A program made the translations under genes and the position numbers. DNA of 64,000 nt from an uncultured Bacteroidia bacterium (GTDB lineage: Bacteria; Bacteroidota; Bacteroidia; Bacteroidales; F082). Where the stretch lies: the NCBI GenBank assembly GCA_902774295.1, contig CACYHP010000003.1:1-64000 (forward strand), read 5' to 3'. The notes beneath the pieces are model-generated. The model was not told where the DNA came from and did no database searches. It was given only the letters and a program-made list of their open reading frames with translations. This document shows positions 17,063-28,100 of the stretch, piece after piece; the first letter of the stretch is position 1, and every line of letters begins with the position of its first letter.

Positions 17063-18745
17063 CTATTCCTCAGCTGTAGCTTTGTCTAAGCGTTTCATCA
17101 TTGAGAACATGAAGATTGCGGAAATCACGCAAAGCACTATCAAGACACCCCAAATCATCACCAGAGAAAGTCCGGTGTTCCAGATATTACTGATGACTGA
17201 GGTCAGATAGTTACCTATTGCTGTCGCGCCGAACCAAAGTCCCATCATCAAGCCTTTGAGTTTCGGAGGAGCCACTTTCGACACAAAAGAGATACCCATT
17301 GGGCTGAGCAGCAGCTCTCCAAAAGTAAGCACTAAATAAGTGGATATCAGCCAGTTAGGTGATACAAGGATATTGCTTACACCACCAGTCTCGGCGAGCT
17401 CCTTCGGTGACGGAAGTCCGATTGATGCGGCTGCCATCACGCAGTAACCCAATGCTGCCACCAACATTCCCAATGCAATCTTACGAGGTGCTGAAGGCTC
17501 TTTGCCTCTCTTTGCCAATGCGCCGAACAACGCTATCGAAACAGGTGTCAGTGCCACCACAAAGAACGGGTTGAAATGCTGGAAGATCTGAGGAAGCAGC
17601 TCCACCCTGTCGTCGACGGTGATGGCTTTATACCACACACCTGCCACACATGCCGCCAACAACAAGGCAGAAAGAAGCTTTCCCTTTTTTGTATCACTTT
17701 GGAATATTCCAAACAAAGCATAAACGCCAACGGCTATCATCGCCAGCGTGAACACGTCGAATCCAATGCGGGTCCAGCCTGTCGCCACCGATGCTGTATA
17801 GTCACGGGCGAAATACGTCAGTGTCAGACCAGCCTGCTGGAACGCCATCCAGAAGAAGATAACCACTGCAAACACGAGGAACAACGCCAAAACACGGTCT
17901 TTTGTCTGTTTTGGAGTCAGTTCAACAACCTTTTCTTCAACGGCTGCCTTATCGCCTTTACGAACATCGACATGTTTGAACAGTCTTCTGAAGCCGAAAT
18001 AGATTGCAATTGATAATATCAACGAGAGACAAGCGATGCCGAATCCATAGCTGTAAGCCACTGATAATGAATCGATATAGCTTGTACAGAAGGCGGTCAT
18101 GTCGCCATTGAAACTGCTCTGATATCCTGCTAAAGTCTCGAGACGTGTCATACCGTCGGCAGTTATCGTTCCGTCAAGGAATTGATGTGCTAATGATGGA
18201 ATATTGGCATCATATGTATAGCCGCTCTTACCCAAGAAAAGGTTGGTGACAGCTGTTGCTGTAGTCGGAGCAAACATCGAGCCGATGTTGATTGCCATAT
18301 AGAAAAGGCTGAATCCGCCGTCACGTTTTGCAGCATATTTTGCATCGTCATAAAGATTACCGACCATCACCTGCAGATTGCCTTTGAACAAGCCTGTTCC
18401 CACTGCGATGCAGAACAAAGCTATTATCATCATGGTGAATGCCATGCTGCCAGCAGCGTCTTTTTGTGTAAACAGCAGCAGATAACCTGTAAACATCACC
18501 AAGATTCCGGTGACGACGGTCTTGCCATAGCCCCAGAATTTATCAGCAATGAAGCCTCCTAAAATCGGCATGAAATAAACCGTGGCAAGAAAAACTCCAT
18601 AAAATTGTCCTGCCGCCTTAGCCGACAAACCGAATTTTGCCTGCAAAAATAATACAAATATTGCAAGCATTGTGTAATAGCCGAAACGCTCGCCAGTATT
18701 AGCCAAAGCGAGAGCGTACAAACCTTTTGGATGACCTTTAAACAT
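17063..18745 (-). CDS. Proton-dependent oligopeptide transporter (POT/PTR)
   Basis: An inner-membrane peptide/proton symporter of about 560 residues with 12 or more membrane segments. The start at 18745 (MFKGHPKGLYAL) is used because the -7 box lies at 18770-18777, right at an upstream in-frame ATG (18772). Family hallmarks are ANTGERFGYYTM on helix 1 (the E-x-x-E-R-like region), GGFIADKFWGYGKTV, LFKGNLQVMVGNLY and FYMAINIGSMFAP. Probably imports di- and tripeptides. Confidence 0.9.
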   Translation of the reverse strand: MFKGHPKGLYALALANTGERFGYYTMLAIFVLFLQAKFGLSAKAAGQFYGVFLATVYFMPILGGFIADKFWGYGKTVVTGILVMFTGYLLLFTQKDAAGSMAFTMMIIALFCIAVGTGLFKGNLQVMVGNLYDDAKYAAKRDGGFSLFYMAINIGSMFAPTTATAVTNLFLGKSGYTYDANIPSLAHQFLDGTITADGMTRLETLAGYQSSFNGDMTAFCTSYIDSLSVAYSYGFGIACLSLILSIAIYFGFRRLFKHVDVRKGDKAAVEEKVVELTPKQTKDRVLALFLVFAVVIFFWMAFQQAGLTLTYFARDYTASVATGWTRIGFDVFTLAMIAVGVYALFGIFQSDTKKGKLLSALLLAACVAGVWYKAITVDDRVELLPQIFQHFNPFFVVALTPVSIALFGALAKRGKEPSAPRKIALGMLVAALGYCVMAAASIGLPSPKELAETGGVSNILVSPNWLISTYLVLTFGELLLSPMGISFVSKVAPPKLKGLMMGLWFGATAIGNYLTSVISNIWNTGLSLVMIWGVLIVLCVISAIFMFSMMKRLDKATAEE

Positions 18746-18769
18746 AATACCTATAATTAAATAATAGCG

Positions 18770-18777
18770 CAAAAATA
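18770..18777 (-). promoter_or_regulatory. -7 box of the POT transporter gene
   Basis: TATTTTTG on the leftward strand, 24 bases before the ATG at 18745. Confidence 0.5.
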
Positions 18778-18810
18778 AAAAAAATTCTTTAATCTTTCAG
18801 CATTTTTACC

Positions 18811-18818
18811 TATTTTTG
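18811..18818 (+). promoter_or_regulatory. -7 box of fusA
   Basis: TATTTTTG with a weak -33 (TTTA, 18788-18791, spacing 19). The leader to the fusA ATG is about 55 bases. Confidence 0.55.
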
Positions 18819-18877
18819 CAAACTGAAAAGCAAGATTAGCTAACTACTTTTATTTCATTGAAAATCAATATATTACA

Positions 18878-20947
18878 ATGAGTCAAAATATTTCAAAATT
18901 AAGAAACATCGGTATTGCTGCGCATATCGATGCAGGAAAGACAACTGTTTCCGAACGCATTTTGTTCTTCACTGGCGTGAACCGCAAACTCGGTGAGACA
19001 CACGACGGTCAGGCTACCATGGACTTCATGAAACAGGAGCAGGAGCGCGGCATCACCATTGCTTCAGCTGCTATTACAACGCATTGGAACGACTATCAGA
19101 TTAACTTAATCGATACTCCCGGCCACGTCGATTTTACTGTGGAAGTGGAGCGTTCGTTGAGAGTCATCGACGGCATGGTGGCAGTGTTCTGCGCTGTCGG
19201 AGGCGTGCAGCCACAGAGTGAGACAGTGTGGAACCAGGCTGACAAATACCGCGTGCCACGTATCGCTTTCGTGAATAAGATGGACCGCACCGGTGCCGAT
19301 TTCAATGAAGTCGTCAACCAGATGAACAAATATCTCGGAGCCAACGCAGTGCCGCTGCATCTGCCCATCGGCGTGGAAAACGACTTCGAAGGCATGGTCG
19401 ACCTCGTTAACATGAATTCGGTGATTTTTAAAGAAAAAGAACGCATCGTCGGTCCTATCCCGGAGAATCTGATGGGACAGGCTCAGGCGGCACGTCAGAA
19501 CCTCATAGAGCATGTCGCTGACTTTGACGATGACATCGCCGAGCTTTATCTCGCTGAGGAAGAGATCCCGGTAGATATGCTTAAAGCAGCCATCCGCAAA
19601 GCGACTATCAAACTCATGATGGTGCCTGTTTTGTGTGGCTCTGCATATAAAAATAAAGGTATCCAGCTGTTGCTCGACGCCATCGTCGACTACCTGCCAT
19701 CACCTAAGGACCTCGGCGCCATCATCGCGCACGACCCTTATGATGAGGAGAAGACATGCCAGCGCAACCCTGTCGAGAGCGAGCCATTGGCAGCCCTCGC
19801 ATTCAAGCTCATCAACGACCCTTACGTAGGTCAGCAGACGTTCATCCGCGTGTTCAGCGGCAAGCTCACCAACGGCATGAGCGTGTACAACACCAACAAA
19901 GGCAAGACTGAGCGTATCGGACGTATCTTCCGCATCAAGGCTAAGGAACGCGAGGAGATTCAAGAGGCAAGCGCAGGTGAAATCGTGGCTCTCGTGGGTA
20001 TGAAGATCACACGCACAGGCGACACCTTATGCGACGAGAACTCACCGTTGCTGCTTGAAAACATCCATATCCCGCCAGCGGTCATCGAGATGAAGGTGAA
20101 CCTCGAAGATAAGAAAAACCGTAACAAACTCGGTGAGGCATTGGCTAAGCTTTGCAACGAAGACCCTTCGTTCCGCGCTCATTTCGACGAGGAGACCGAA
20201 GAGACCATCATCGCGGGCATGGGCGAGCTGCACCTCGAGATCATCGTCGACCGTCTGAAAGACGAGTTCAAGGTGCCAGTAAGCGTTGGCGCGCCATCGG
20301 TATCATTCAGAGAGACAATCACTTCACAGTTCGAATGCAACTATAGATTTGTGAAACAAACTGGCGGCAAGGGTCAGTTCGCACATACCGTCATCCGCTT
20401 CGAGCCTAACCCAGGCAAGGGCTTCGAGTTCGTCGATATCACCAAAGGCGGCGTGATTCCTAAGGAGTTCATCCCATCAGTGGAGAAAGGTCTGCAGGCT
20501 GCCATGAACAAAGGCCCATTCGCAGGTTATCCTGTCGTTGACGTGAAATGCGTGCTCGTGGACGGTAGCTCCCACCCTGTCGACTCATCGGATATGGCGT
20601 TCCAGCTATGCGCCCAGATGTGTTTCAAACAGGCTTTCATGAAGGCAAATCCAGTATTGCTTGAGCCTACGATGAAGGTCGAAGTCAACACTCCCGACGA
20701 CTACATCGGCAACGTCACCGGCGACCTCAACAAACGCCGCGGACGTATCGAGGCTATGCGCCGTTTCCGTAAAGGCTCGCAGAAACTCGACGCCTTCGTG
20801 CCTCTGATGGAGATGTTCGGCTACGCTACAGCATTGCGAAACATCACTTCCGGACGAGCGAACTACTCGATGGAGTTCCATCAATACGTTCCGATGCCTC
20901 GCGACAAGCAGGAAGAAATAGTCAAGGAAAGAAATCAAGAAAAATAA
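18878..20947 (+). CDS. fusA: Elongation factor G
   Basis: Ribosomal translocase GTPase of 689 residues, normal length. G motifs are intact: AHIDAGKTT (G1), GITIASAA (G2), DTPGHVDF (G3), NKMDRTGADF (G4) and GSAYKNKG (G5). Domain IV has the usual tip region and a GYPVVDVKC segment, and the C-terminus has DLNKRRGRI. It stands alone here and is not in a str operon with rpsL/rpsG, so it may be either the main EF-G or one of the paralogues Bacteroidetes often carry. The GTPase motifs look functional. Confidence 0.93.
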   Translation: MSQNISKLRNIGIAAHIDAGKTTVSERILFFTGVNRKLGETHDGQATMDFMKQEQERGITIASAAITTHWNDYQINLIDTPGHVDFTVEVERSLRVIDGMVAVFCAVGGVQPQSETVWNQADKYRVPRIAFVNKMDRTGADFNEVVNQMNKYLGANAVPLHLPIGVENDFEGMVDLVNMNSVIFKEKERIVGPIPENLMGQAQAARQNLIEHVADFDDDIAELYLAEEEIPVDMLKAAIRKATIKLMMVPVLCGSAYKNKGIQLLLDAIVDYLPSPKDLGAIIAHDPYDEEKTCQRNPVESEPLAALAFKLINDPYVGQQTFIRVFSGKLTNGMSVYNTNKGKTERIGRIFRIKAKEREEIQEASAGEIVALVGMKITRTGDTLCDENSPLLLENIHIPPAVIEMKVNLEDKKNRNKLGEALAKLCNEDPSFRAHFDEETEETIIAGMGELHLEIIVDRLKDEFKVPVSVGAPSVSFRETITSQFECNYRFVKQTGGKGQFAHTVIRFEPNPGKGFEFVDITKGGVIPKEFIPSVEKGLQAAMNKGPFAGYPVVDVKCVLVDGSSHPVDSSDMAFQLCAQMCFKQAFMKANPVLLEPTMKVEVNTPDDYIGNVTGDLNKRRGRIEAMRRFRKGSQKLDAFVPLMEMFGYATALRNITSGRANYSMEFHQYVPMPRDKQEEIVKERNQEK

Positions 20948-20968
20948 GGCTTGCAAAAGCCTTATTTT
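20941..20968. terminator. Bidirectional terminator between fusA and trkH
   Basis: A perfect 12-bp stem (AAAATAAGGCTT and its complement) with a GCAA loop, flanked by A- and T-runs so it works on both strands. Both stop codons, fusA at 20945-20947 and trkH at 20962-20964, lie inside the stem. Confidence 0.88.
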
Positions 20969-22491
20969 TTGTTCCAGAATGTAGGTGTGAACAGCAACAA
21001 CACGGTGTAGATTTCAAGACGTCCGATAAGCATCAGGAACGACATCACCCATTTTGCTGTGACTGTCAAATCTGAGAACGTCGTAGCCGGACCGGTTGAT
21101 TTGTAGCCAGGTCCCATATTACTTAATGCAGTGACAGTGTTAAACACACTCTCCTCAAAATCGCATCCGGTGATAGCAAGCACGATGACGCTCACAATGC
21201 ATATTATGACGTAGAAGAACAGAAAATTCAGTGTCCTGAGAAGAATCTCGTTAGACACCACCTCTCTCGACACTTTCACTGTAAACACTGCGCTTGGATG
21301 CAGGAACTGTTTAATGGTTATGCGGATTGACTTCAGGCACACCATCCAACGTATAATTTTAATACCTCCTGATGTTGATCCCGCACATGAACCGCTGAGC
21401 ATAAGCAGCAATGTCGGGAAAAGGAACAATCCACCCCAAAGTGTGTAATCATAATAAGAACCCTGATATCCTGTCGAAGAGACGATTGTCACGACATGGA
21501 ACAAGGCGGCGCGGAACCTCGACTCAAATGTCGGCTCTGGATATGCTGAAGTGTCAGTGACGATTGTATTAACGTTTGGAGCATAATAGAACAAAGCCGT
21601 CATGACAGCCACCATAATGACTATAACACCAAAGAACCAACGCAATTCCTCATTTTTTAAGAAATATTTCACATCGCCTCGCGAAAGGAAATAATACAAA
21701 GAGAAGTTAATTCCCGATAATATCATGAACAGGACGCAGAAATACTCTACATAACTCGAGTTGAAATATCCTATGCTCGCCTGATGTGTGCTGAATCCAC
21801 CGCTCGACATGGTTGTAAATGCATGACATACAGCATCATACAGATTCATCGGACCTGCCCAATAAACCAAAGCGCAGCAGACTGTCAAGAACATATAAAT
21901 AATCCACAGATGGCGTGCTGTGACAGCCATTTTAGGATGTAACTTCTTGACACTCAGACCAGACATCTCAGCCGCATAAAGTGTCGTTTTATTTGATTTC
22001 TTATTCAAAGCAGGGATGATGGCAAGGAACAACACGATGATACCCAAACCGCCTAACCATTGTATAACGCTGCGCCAGAACAAGATGCCATGTGGCTGAG
22101 AATCAATGTTATTCATGATCGTCGCACCTGTCGTGGTAAAGCCCGACATCGACTCAAAGAAAGCGTCGGTAACGTTGTCGATGGCGCCAGTGAAAATGAA
22201 TGGCAGCATTCCGAACACTGCAAAGAGCACCCATGCCACGGTGACAAGCACAAACGAATCTTTCATCGTGAGGTTGTCGATTTTCTTCACTCTTTCATCG
22301 CCTCTTCTAGCTCTCTCACGACCAGCTGACAGCAGGATAAAGCCAAAGATTCCCGTGATCATGGTGGATGCAAGCAGCGCCACCACGTCTTTCTCGCCGC
22401 AGTGCACGTTGTAATATAACGCCACCATCGAGGCGACCAGCATGAAGAACGCCTCAACGAGAATAAAGACACCGTAAATCTTCGCTTTCAT
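20962..22491 (-). CDS. trkH: Potassium uptake protein TrkH/KtrB family
   Basis: Integral membrane potassium translocating subunit, 509 residues. The pore repeats carry FFESMSGFTTTGATI (first selectivity loop), CHAFTTMSSGGFSTH (second), FHVVTIVSSTGYQGSYY (third) and FNTVTALSNMGPGYKSTG (fourth), and the C-terminal region ends FLMLIGRLEIYTVL. All four filter glycines are present. The cytoplasmic partner TrkA is not in the window. A -7 box at 22513-22520 gives a leader of about 17 bases. Confidence 0.92.
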   Translation of the reverse strand: MKAKIYGVFILVEAFFMLVASMVALYYNVHCGEKDVVALLASTMITGIFGFILLSAGRERARRGDERVKKIDNLTMKDSFVLVTVAWVLFAVFGMLPFIFTGAIDNVTDAFFESMSGFTTTGATIMNNIDSQPHGILFWRSVIQWLGGLGIIVLFLAIIPALNKKSNKTTLYAAEMSGLSVKKLHPKMAVTARHLWIIYMFLTVCCALVYWAGPMNLYDAVCHAFTTMSSGGFSTHQASIGYFNSSYVEYFCVLFMILSGINFSLYYFLSRGDVKYFLKNEELRWFFGVIVIMVAVMTALFYYAPNVNTIVTDTSAYPEPTFESRFRAALFHVVTIVSSTGYQGSYYDYTLWGGLFLFPTLLLMLSGSCAGSTSGGIKIIRWMVCLKSIRITIKQFLHPSAVFTVKVSREVVSNEILLRTLNFLFFYVIICIVSVIVLAITGCDFEESVFNTVTALSNMGPGYKSTGPATTFSDLTVTAKWVMSFLMLIGRLEIYTVLLLFTPTFWNKK

Positions 22492-22512
22492 TTTCTAAAT
22501 GTTGTACGCTTG

Positions 22513-22520
22513 CAAAAATA
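22513..22520 (-). promoter_or_regulatory. -7 box of trkH
   Basis: TATTTTTG on the leftward strand, 22 bases before the ATG at 22491. The rest of the 22492-22712 interval holds the promoter of the RND operon. Confidence 0.5.
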
Positions 22521-22658
22521 TATATTTTTTAAATACAAACAAAAAAAGTTTTGTTGGAGATTATGCACTTGGGGTGAAATGACGGAGTACGCCTCTGAAC
22601 TGACAAAAATCGACGTTGAAAAGTTCCAAATCATTTAAAATCATTTGCATAAAATCTC

Positions 22659-22684
22659 TATCTTTGCGACCTATTATTAATAGG
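22659..22684 (+). promoter_or_regulatory. RND operon promoter with overlapping palindrome
   Basis: The -7 box TATCTTTG (22659-22666) is followed by the perfect inverted repeat CCTATT-ATT-AATAGG (22670-22684), which covers the predicted transcript start. This is a plausible operator, but no adjacent regulator gene is present. Confidence 0.45.
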
Positions 22685-22712
22685 TATGAAAAATAAAAAA
22701 AATTAAGATAAA

Positions 22713-24047
22713 ATGACAAGATTGAAAAGTGTATTTACGACGATTTTATGCCTTTCGATGGTTATGGGGAGCAGTCTTGCAAAAGCCCAGCAGGCACAGG
22801 ACTCGCTGATCATCAGCCTCGACCAGGCAATAGAAATCGCTCTTGATGAAAGCAGAACCATCAAGATTGCTGACATTAGCATTGAAAAATCAGGATACGC
22901 TAAAAAAGGCACATATGCCGCCCTGTATCCTAATATCAACGCCAACGGAAGCTACCAGAGAACAATTAAAAAGCAGGTGATGGCTATGGATTTCGGCGGT
23001 CAATCCATGGAAATCGCAGTCGGTAAATGGAACAACGTAAACGCTGGAGTTAGTGCAGCAATGCCTCTCATCAACGCACAGCTGTGGCAGACCCTGAAGC
23101 TGTCGGCATTGGATGTGGAACTCGCCGTCGAGCAGGCCCGCTCTTCGAAGATTTCGATGGTGGCACAGGTGAAGAAAGCCTATTATGCAGTGTTGCTGGC
23201 ACAGCAGGTTCATGAGGTTTACAAAGAGGTTTACGACAACGCTGTCAAGAACTTTGAGAGCACCGAGCAACTTTACAACGCTGGCAAGACATCAGAATAT
23301 GAATATCTTAGAGCGTCAGTTAACGTCAAAAACGCTGAGCCTAACGTCTATAGCTCCTTGACTGCAATCGAGCTCGCCATCTGGCAACTCAAAGCTGTGA
23401 TGGGCATCGACCTCGAGACAAGAATCAGCGTGCAAGGCAACATCGACCAATATAAAGACGAGATGATGTCGTACACCATCACAAGCGATGACGTGAATCT
23501 TGAAAACAACAGCACTTTAGCACAGATGGCAATTCAGAATCAACAGTTGGAGCGCACAATCAAGATGACCAAAGCTCAATACATTCCTACCCTATCAGCT
23601 TCATTCTCATATAATTACATAGCGATGGGCGATGATTTCAAGTTTAAATGGAATCCTTATTCAGTGGCTGGTTTAAGCCTCAATATCCCAATTTTCGAAG
23701 GCTTCTATAAACGTAATACGATCAAGCAGTATAAGGCTTCGCAGAATATGCTGGAACTTAGCATCGAAGACACTGAAAGAAACCTGAGAGTGGCATTCAA
23801 GAATTACGAGAATGAAATCACCACATACATGAAAAACTACGCTGCAGCCGAATCGACAGTGGAAATGGCTCAGAGAAGCTACGACATCGCTGAGAAGATG
23901 TATGAGCTTGGAACGACAACACTCACAGAGCTCAACGACGCCCAACTCGCATTGGTGCAGGCGCAACTCACAATGAGCCGTACCGTTTACAACTTCATGG
24001 TTACAAAGGCTTCAATCGAAGAACTTATAGGTGACGAATTTAAATAA
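22713..24047 (+). CDS. TolC-family outer-membrane efflux protein
   Basis: A 444-residue outer-membrane channel subunit. Signal peptide at 1-26 ending SSLAKAQQ. The rest is the twofold repeat of long helices and strands typical of TolC/OEP proteins (LDQAIEIALDESRTIKIADI, AALYPNINANGSYQ, later AQYIPTLSASFSYNY and a final ALVQAQLTMSRTVYNFM). It is the first gene of a tripartite RND pump operon: 21 bases to the membrane-fusion gene, then the RND pump. Likely exports small toxic molecules. Confidence 0.9.
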   Translation: MTRLKSVFTTILCLSMVMGSSLAKAQQAQDSLIISLDQAIEIALDESRTIKIADISIEKSGYAKKGTYAALYPNINANGSYQRTIKKQVMAMDFGGQSMEIAVGKWNNVNAGVSAAMPLINAQLWQTLKLSALDVELAVEQARSSKISMVAQVKKAYYAVLLAQQVHEVYKEVYDNAVKNFESTEQLYNAGKTSEYEYLRASVNVKNAEPNVYSSLTAIELAIWQLKAVMGIDLETRISVQGNIDQYKDEMMSYTITSDDVNLENNSTLAQMAIQNQQLERTIKMTKAQYIPTLSASFSYNYIAMGDDFKFKWNPYSVAGLSLNIPIFEGFYKRNTIKQYKASQNMLELSIEDTERNLRVAFKNYENEITTYMKNYAAAESTVEMAQRSYDIAEKMYELGTTTLTELNDAQLALVQAQLTMSRTVYNFMVTKASIEELIGDEFK

Positions 24048-24068
24048 GATAATAAAAATAGACGAAAT

Positions 24069-25082
24069 ATGAAAAAGCTAAGCACATTATTAATCGCATC
24101 AGCCGCTGTCGTTTTGATGTCATGCGAACAGCAGAATCAGAACACTCAGCAGGTTATGGAAAACCCAAAAGTGACAGTCACAACAGTAAACGCCGAATAT
24201 GTCTCACAACTTTCGGTCTATCCTACTACTATCGAAGCCGATATCGTGAACAACATCGCGCCACAGTCAGCAGCACGTATCAGCAAGATTTTTGTGGAAG
24301 TCGGCGACAAAGTCGAGGCAGGTCAGACACTTGCCGTCATGGACAAGGTGAATCTCGACAAGGCAAGACTTCAGCTCATCAACGACTCCATCGAATTCGG
24401 TAGAATCAAACAGCTTCATGAAATCGGAGCCACCTCACAGTCAGATTACGAGGCGATGACGTTGAAATACGATGTGACGAAACAAACATACAAAAACCTC
24501 TTGGAAAACACCGTCTTGAGAAGCCCTATCGCTGGTATAGTGACAGCCCGCAACTATGATGTCGGTGACATGTATGCTATGACGCAACCGCTTTTTGTCA
24601 TACAGAAAATCAATCCGGTGAAGATGCTCATCAACATCTCGGAAAGCCAGTATTCACAGATTAAGAAAGGCATGGAAGTGGAAATCACCACTGAGGCTTA
24701 CGGCGATCAGGTGTTCAAAGGTATCGTCGACCTCATCCATCCTACCATCAACGCGATGACACACACTTTCGCCGTCGAGGTGAAGTTCGCAAACAAAGAT
24801 CTCACATTGCGCCCAGGTATGTTCGCCCGCGTCACAGTCAACTACGGCGACAACTTCCGCGTTGTTATTCCTGACAGAGCTGTCATGAAACAGGTCGGCT
24901 CAGGCGAGCAGTATGTCTATGTCTTGAACGCCGACGGCACAGTGACTTACACCGTCGTCGAACTCGGCCGCAGAATGGGCAACAGATACGAGGTCATCAG
25001 CGGCTTGGACGACAACGCCACAATAGTCATGACAGGTCAGACAAAATTGAAAAACGGTATCACCGTCGATGTAGTGAAATAA
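24069..25082 (+). CDS. Membrane-fusion (HlyD/AcrA-type) lipoprotein of RND pump
   Basis: A 337-residue periplasmic adaptor. The N-terminus is a type II signal with lipobox VLMSC (Cys at 19). The biotinyl-lipoyl-like halves are IFVEVGDKVEAGQTLAVMD and LRSPIAGIVTARNYDVGD around a short helical hairpin; the beta-barrel has LRPGMFARVTV. It bridges the RND pump and the TolC-like channel encoded on either side. Confidence 0.92.
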   Translation: MKKLSTLLIASAAVVLMSCEQQNQNTQQVMENPKVTVTTVNAEYVSQLSVYPTTIEADIVNNIAPQSAARISKIFVEVGDKVEAGQTLAVMDKVNLDKARLQLINDSIEFGRIKQLHEIGATSQSDYEAMTLKYDVTKQTYKNLLENTVLRSPIAGIVTARNYDVGDMYAMTQPLFVIQKINPVKMLINISESQYSQIKKGMEVEITTEAYGDQVFKGIVDLIHPTINAMTHTFAVEVKFANKDLTLRPGMFARVTVNYGDNFRVVIPDRAVMKQVGSGEQYVYVLNADGTVTYTVVELGRRMGNRYEVISGLDDNATIVMTGQTKLKNGITVDVVK

Positions 25083-25103
25083 GTTTTTAAATAAAAGAAA
25101 ATC

Positions 25104-28100
25104 ATGAGTTTATATAGAACATCAGTAAACCATCCGGTAACGGTATCACTGGTTTTCATTACGGTGGCGATTCTGGGTGTGTTCGCACTGACCAAGCTGT
25201 CGATCAACCTCTTTCCAGACATGGGAACCAATGCCATCATGGTGATGACGTCATATTCAGGCGCCAGCGCGGAGGATATCGAGACGAATATCACCAAGAC
25301 TTTGGAAAACACCCTCAACGGCGTGAGCGACTTGAAACACCTCTCGTCGTCATCAAAAGAAAACGTGTCAGTCATCACACTGCAGTTTGAATACGGCATT
25401 GATATTGAGGATGCGACAAACAACGTGCGAGACAAATTAGACATGGTGCGGCAATACCTGCCCGACGGAGCAGGCAACCCTACCATCTTCAAGTTCAGCA
25501 TGGAAGACATCCCTGTGATGTTCCTTTCCGTGACAGCCGAAGAGAGCCTTTCGGGTCTCGACAAAATCCTTGACGACAAGCTCACAACACCTTTGGCACG
25601 TGTTCCAGGTGTGGGTACCGTCTCAGTGTCAGGTGCTCCAAAACGTGAGATTCAGGTGTATGTCGATCCTAACAAACTTGAAGCATACAACCTCACTGTT
25701 GAACAGATTTCGCAGGCTTTGGCATACGAGAACCGCAACACTCCTGCAGGAAATATCGACATCGGCTCAAACACTTACGCTGTGCGTGTCGAGAAAGAGT
25801 TCAAGTCAGCAAAGGAGATGCTCAATGTGGTTGTCGGCACCTTCCAGGGTACACCTATCTATTTAAGAGACGTAGCGAGAGTGAACGATGGCGAACAGGA
25901 ACGTCTGCAAAAAGTGTTCTCTAATAAGATTCAGGGCGCCATGGTGACAATCCAGAAACAGACTGACGCCAACTCAGTGCAGGTGTGTAAGGGCATCAAC
26001 AAAGAACTGGAAAAGATAAAGAAGACTCTCCCGTCAGACATCCAGATTAACCTGATTAACGATACGAGCGAGAGCATCATCAACACCATCGACTCATTGA
26101 AAGAGACTATCTTCATCACGTTTATCGTGGTTATGCTGGTGGTGTTTGTCTTCCTTGGCAGATGGAGAGCTACCATCATCATCGTGTTGTCAATCCCGAT
26201 CTCATTGGTGGCCTCAGTGGTGTACCTCTTTGCAACAGGCAACACGTTGAACATCATCTCAATGAGTGCTTTGACCATTGCTATCGGTATGGTGGTGGAC
26301 GACGCTATCGTGGTCTTGGAAAATATCACATCGCATATCGATCGAGGCGCGAAGCCGAAAGAAGCTGCTGTACACGCCACTCAGGAGGTGTCAATCTCCG
26401 TTATCGCCTCTACCCTCACCATGTTGGCGGTGTTCTTGCCTCTCACCATGGTCAACGGCGCTGTCGGCGTGTTCTTCCATCAGCTCGGCTGGATCGTCAG
26501 TATCATCATGATAGTGTCAACATCAGCTGCATTGACGTTAGTGCCGATGATGTGCTCAAAGCTTCTGAAACGCAACCCGAGAAGCCACGCCTGGCATAAG
26601 ATTCTGTTCACACCTATTAATAAAGGTCTCGACGCGCTGAGCCGCGGCTACGGACGCCTCATCAACTGGTCTGTGACACACCGCGCAATGACGATTACTA
26701 TCGCCATAGTGATATTCGCTGTGACACTCATCGTCACCTTGCCGGGAATGAAGACAGAATATCTGCCAAGCATGGACCAAGGTCGTCTGACAATCAATAT
26801 TGAGATGCCTGTCGGTACTCAGGAAGACATCACCGGTCAGCTTGGCGCTGAATTGGCAGAAAAATACATGGCTGAGATTCCTGAAATCAAGGTGATGAAC
26901 TATCGTTATGGTGTCGCTGACGAGGAAAACGCCTTCGCATCAATGCAGAGCAACGGTACTCACATCCTCGCGATGAACCTCAACCTTGGAAGTAAGGACA
27001 CACGTAAGAGAAGCACTCAGGAAATTGCAGAATATATCCGTAAAGACCTGAAAAACAACGCTGTGATTAAGAAATACAACGTCTCTGAAGGTATGGGCAT
27101 GGGTTCGACAGCCAGCGTGAAGATCGAGGTTTACGGCTACGACTTCAATGTATCCGACCGAATCGCCAACGATTTGGCATTAGAGCTCCGTGAACGTCCG
27201 GAGATTTCGCAGGTGCTCATCAGCCGTGACGAATACACCCCTGAGATGCACGTCGACTTCGACCGTGAGAAGCTTATGCTCAACGGCATCAACATCACAA
27301 CAGCTTCACAATATGTGAGAAACCGCATCAACGGTTCAGTGATGTCATATTTCCGCGAAGACGGTGACGAATACAACATCCGTGTGCGTTACGCTCCAGA
27401 ATTCAGAACAGGCGTTGAGAACATCGAAAACATCGTGCTTTACGGTGCATCGGGTAACGCTGTGAGATTGAGCGAGGTGGCAAAGATCGTTGAAGGTCGC
27501 ACCCCTCCTACTATCGAGCGTAAAGACCGTGAGCGTATCGTAACTATCACAGGCATTGTGTCGAAAGGTTATGCCTTGAGCGATGGCGTGGCAGCATCTG
27601 AAGCATGCATCGACAAAATTGAGATACCAGCCGAATTCCTGGTGAAGATCGCCGGTGACTACGAAGACCAGCAGGATGCATTCAAAGACATGTTCACACT
27701 CATCATCCTCATCGTCATATTGGTTTACGTCGTGATGGCATCACAGTTTGAGTCATTGCTCGACCCGTTCGTCATCATGTTCTCGGTGCCTTTTGCTATC
27801 ACCGGAGTTTTGATTGGACTTAGGGTCAACGGCATGGCGCTCGGTGTTATGGCGCTCATCGGTGTCATGATTTTGATGGGTATCGTGGTGAAGAACGGTA
27901 TCGTGCTCATCGACTACACCAGATTATGCCTCGAACGCGGCATGAGTGTCAACGAATCAGTCGTGACCGCCTCACGCCAACGTCTGCGTCCTATCCTTAT
28001 GACCACACTCACCACCGTGCTCGGTATGGTGCCTATGGCTCTCGGAACAGGTGAAGGCGCTGAGATGTGGAACGGCCTCGGCGTGGTAGTGTCATGGGGT

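Noticed and set aside
22575-22592. Possible fifth copy of the GAAATGAC repeat upstream of the RND operon
   Set aside because: Only GAAATGACGG is shared; the rest of the element is missing.
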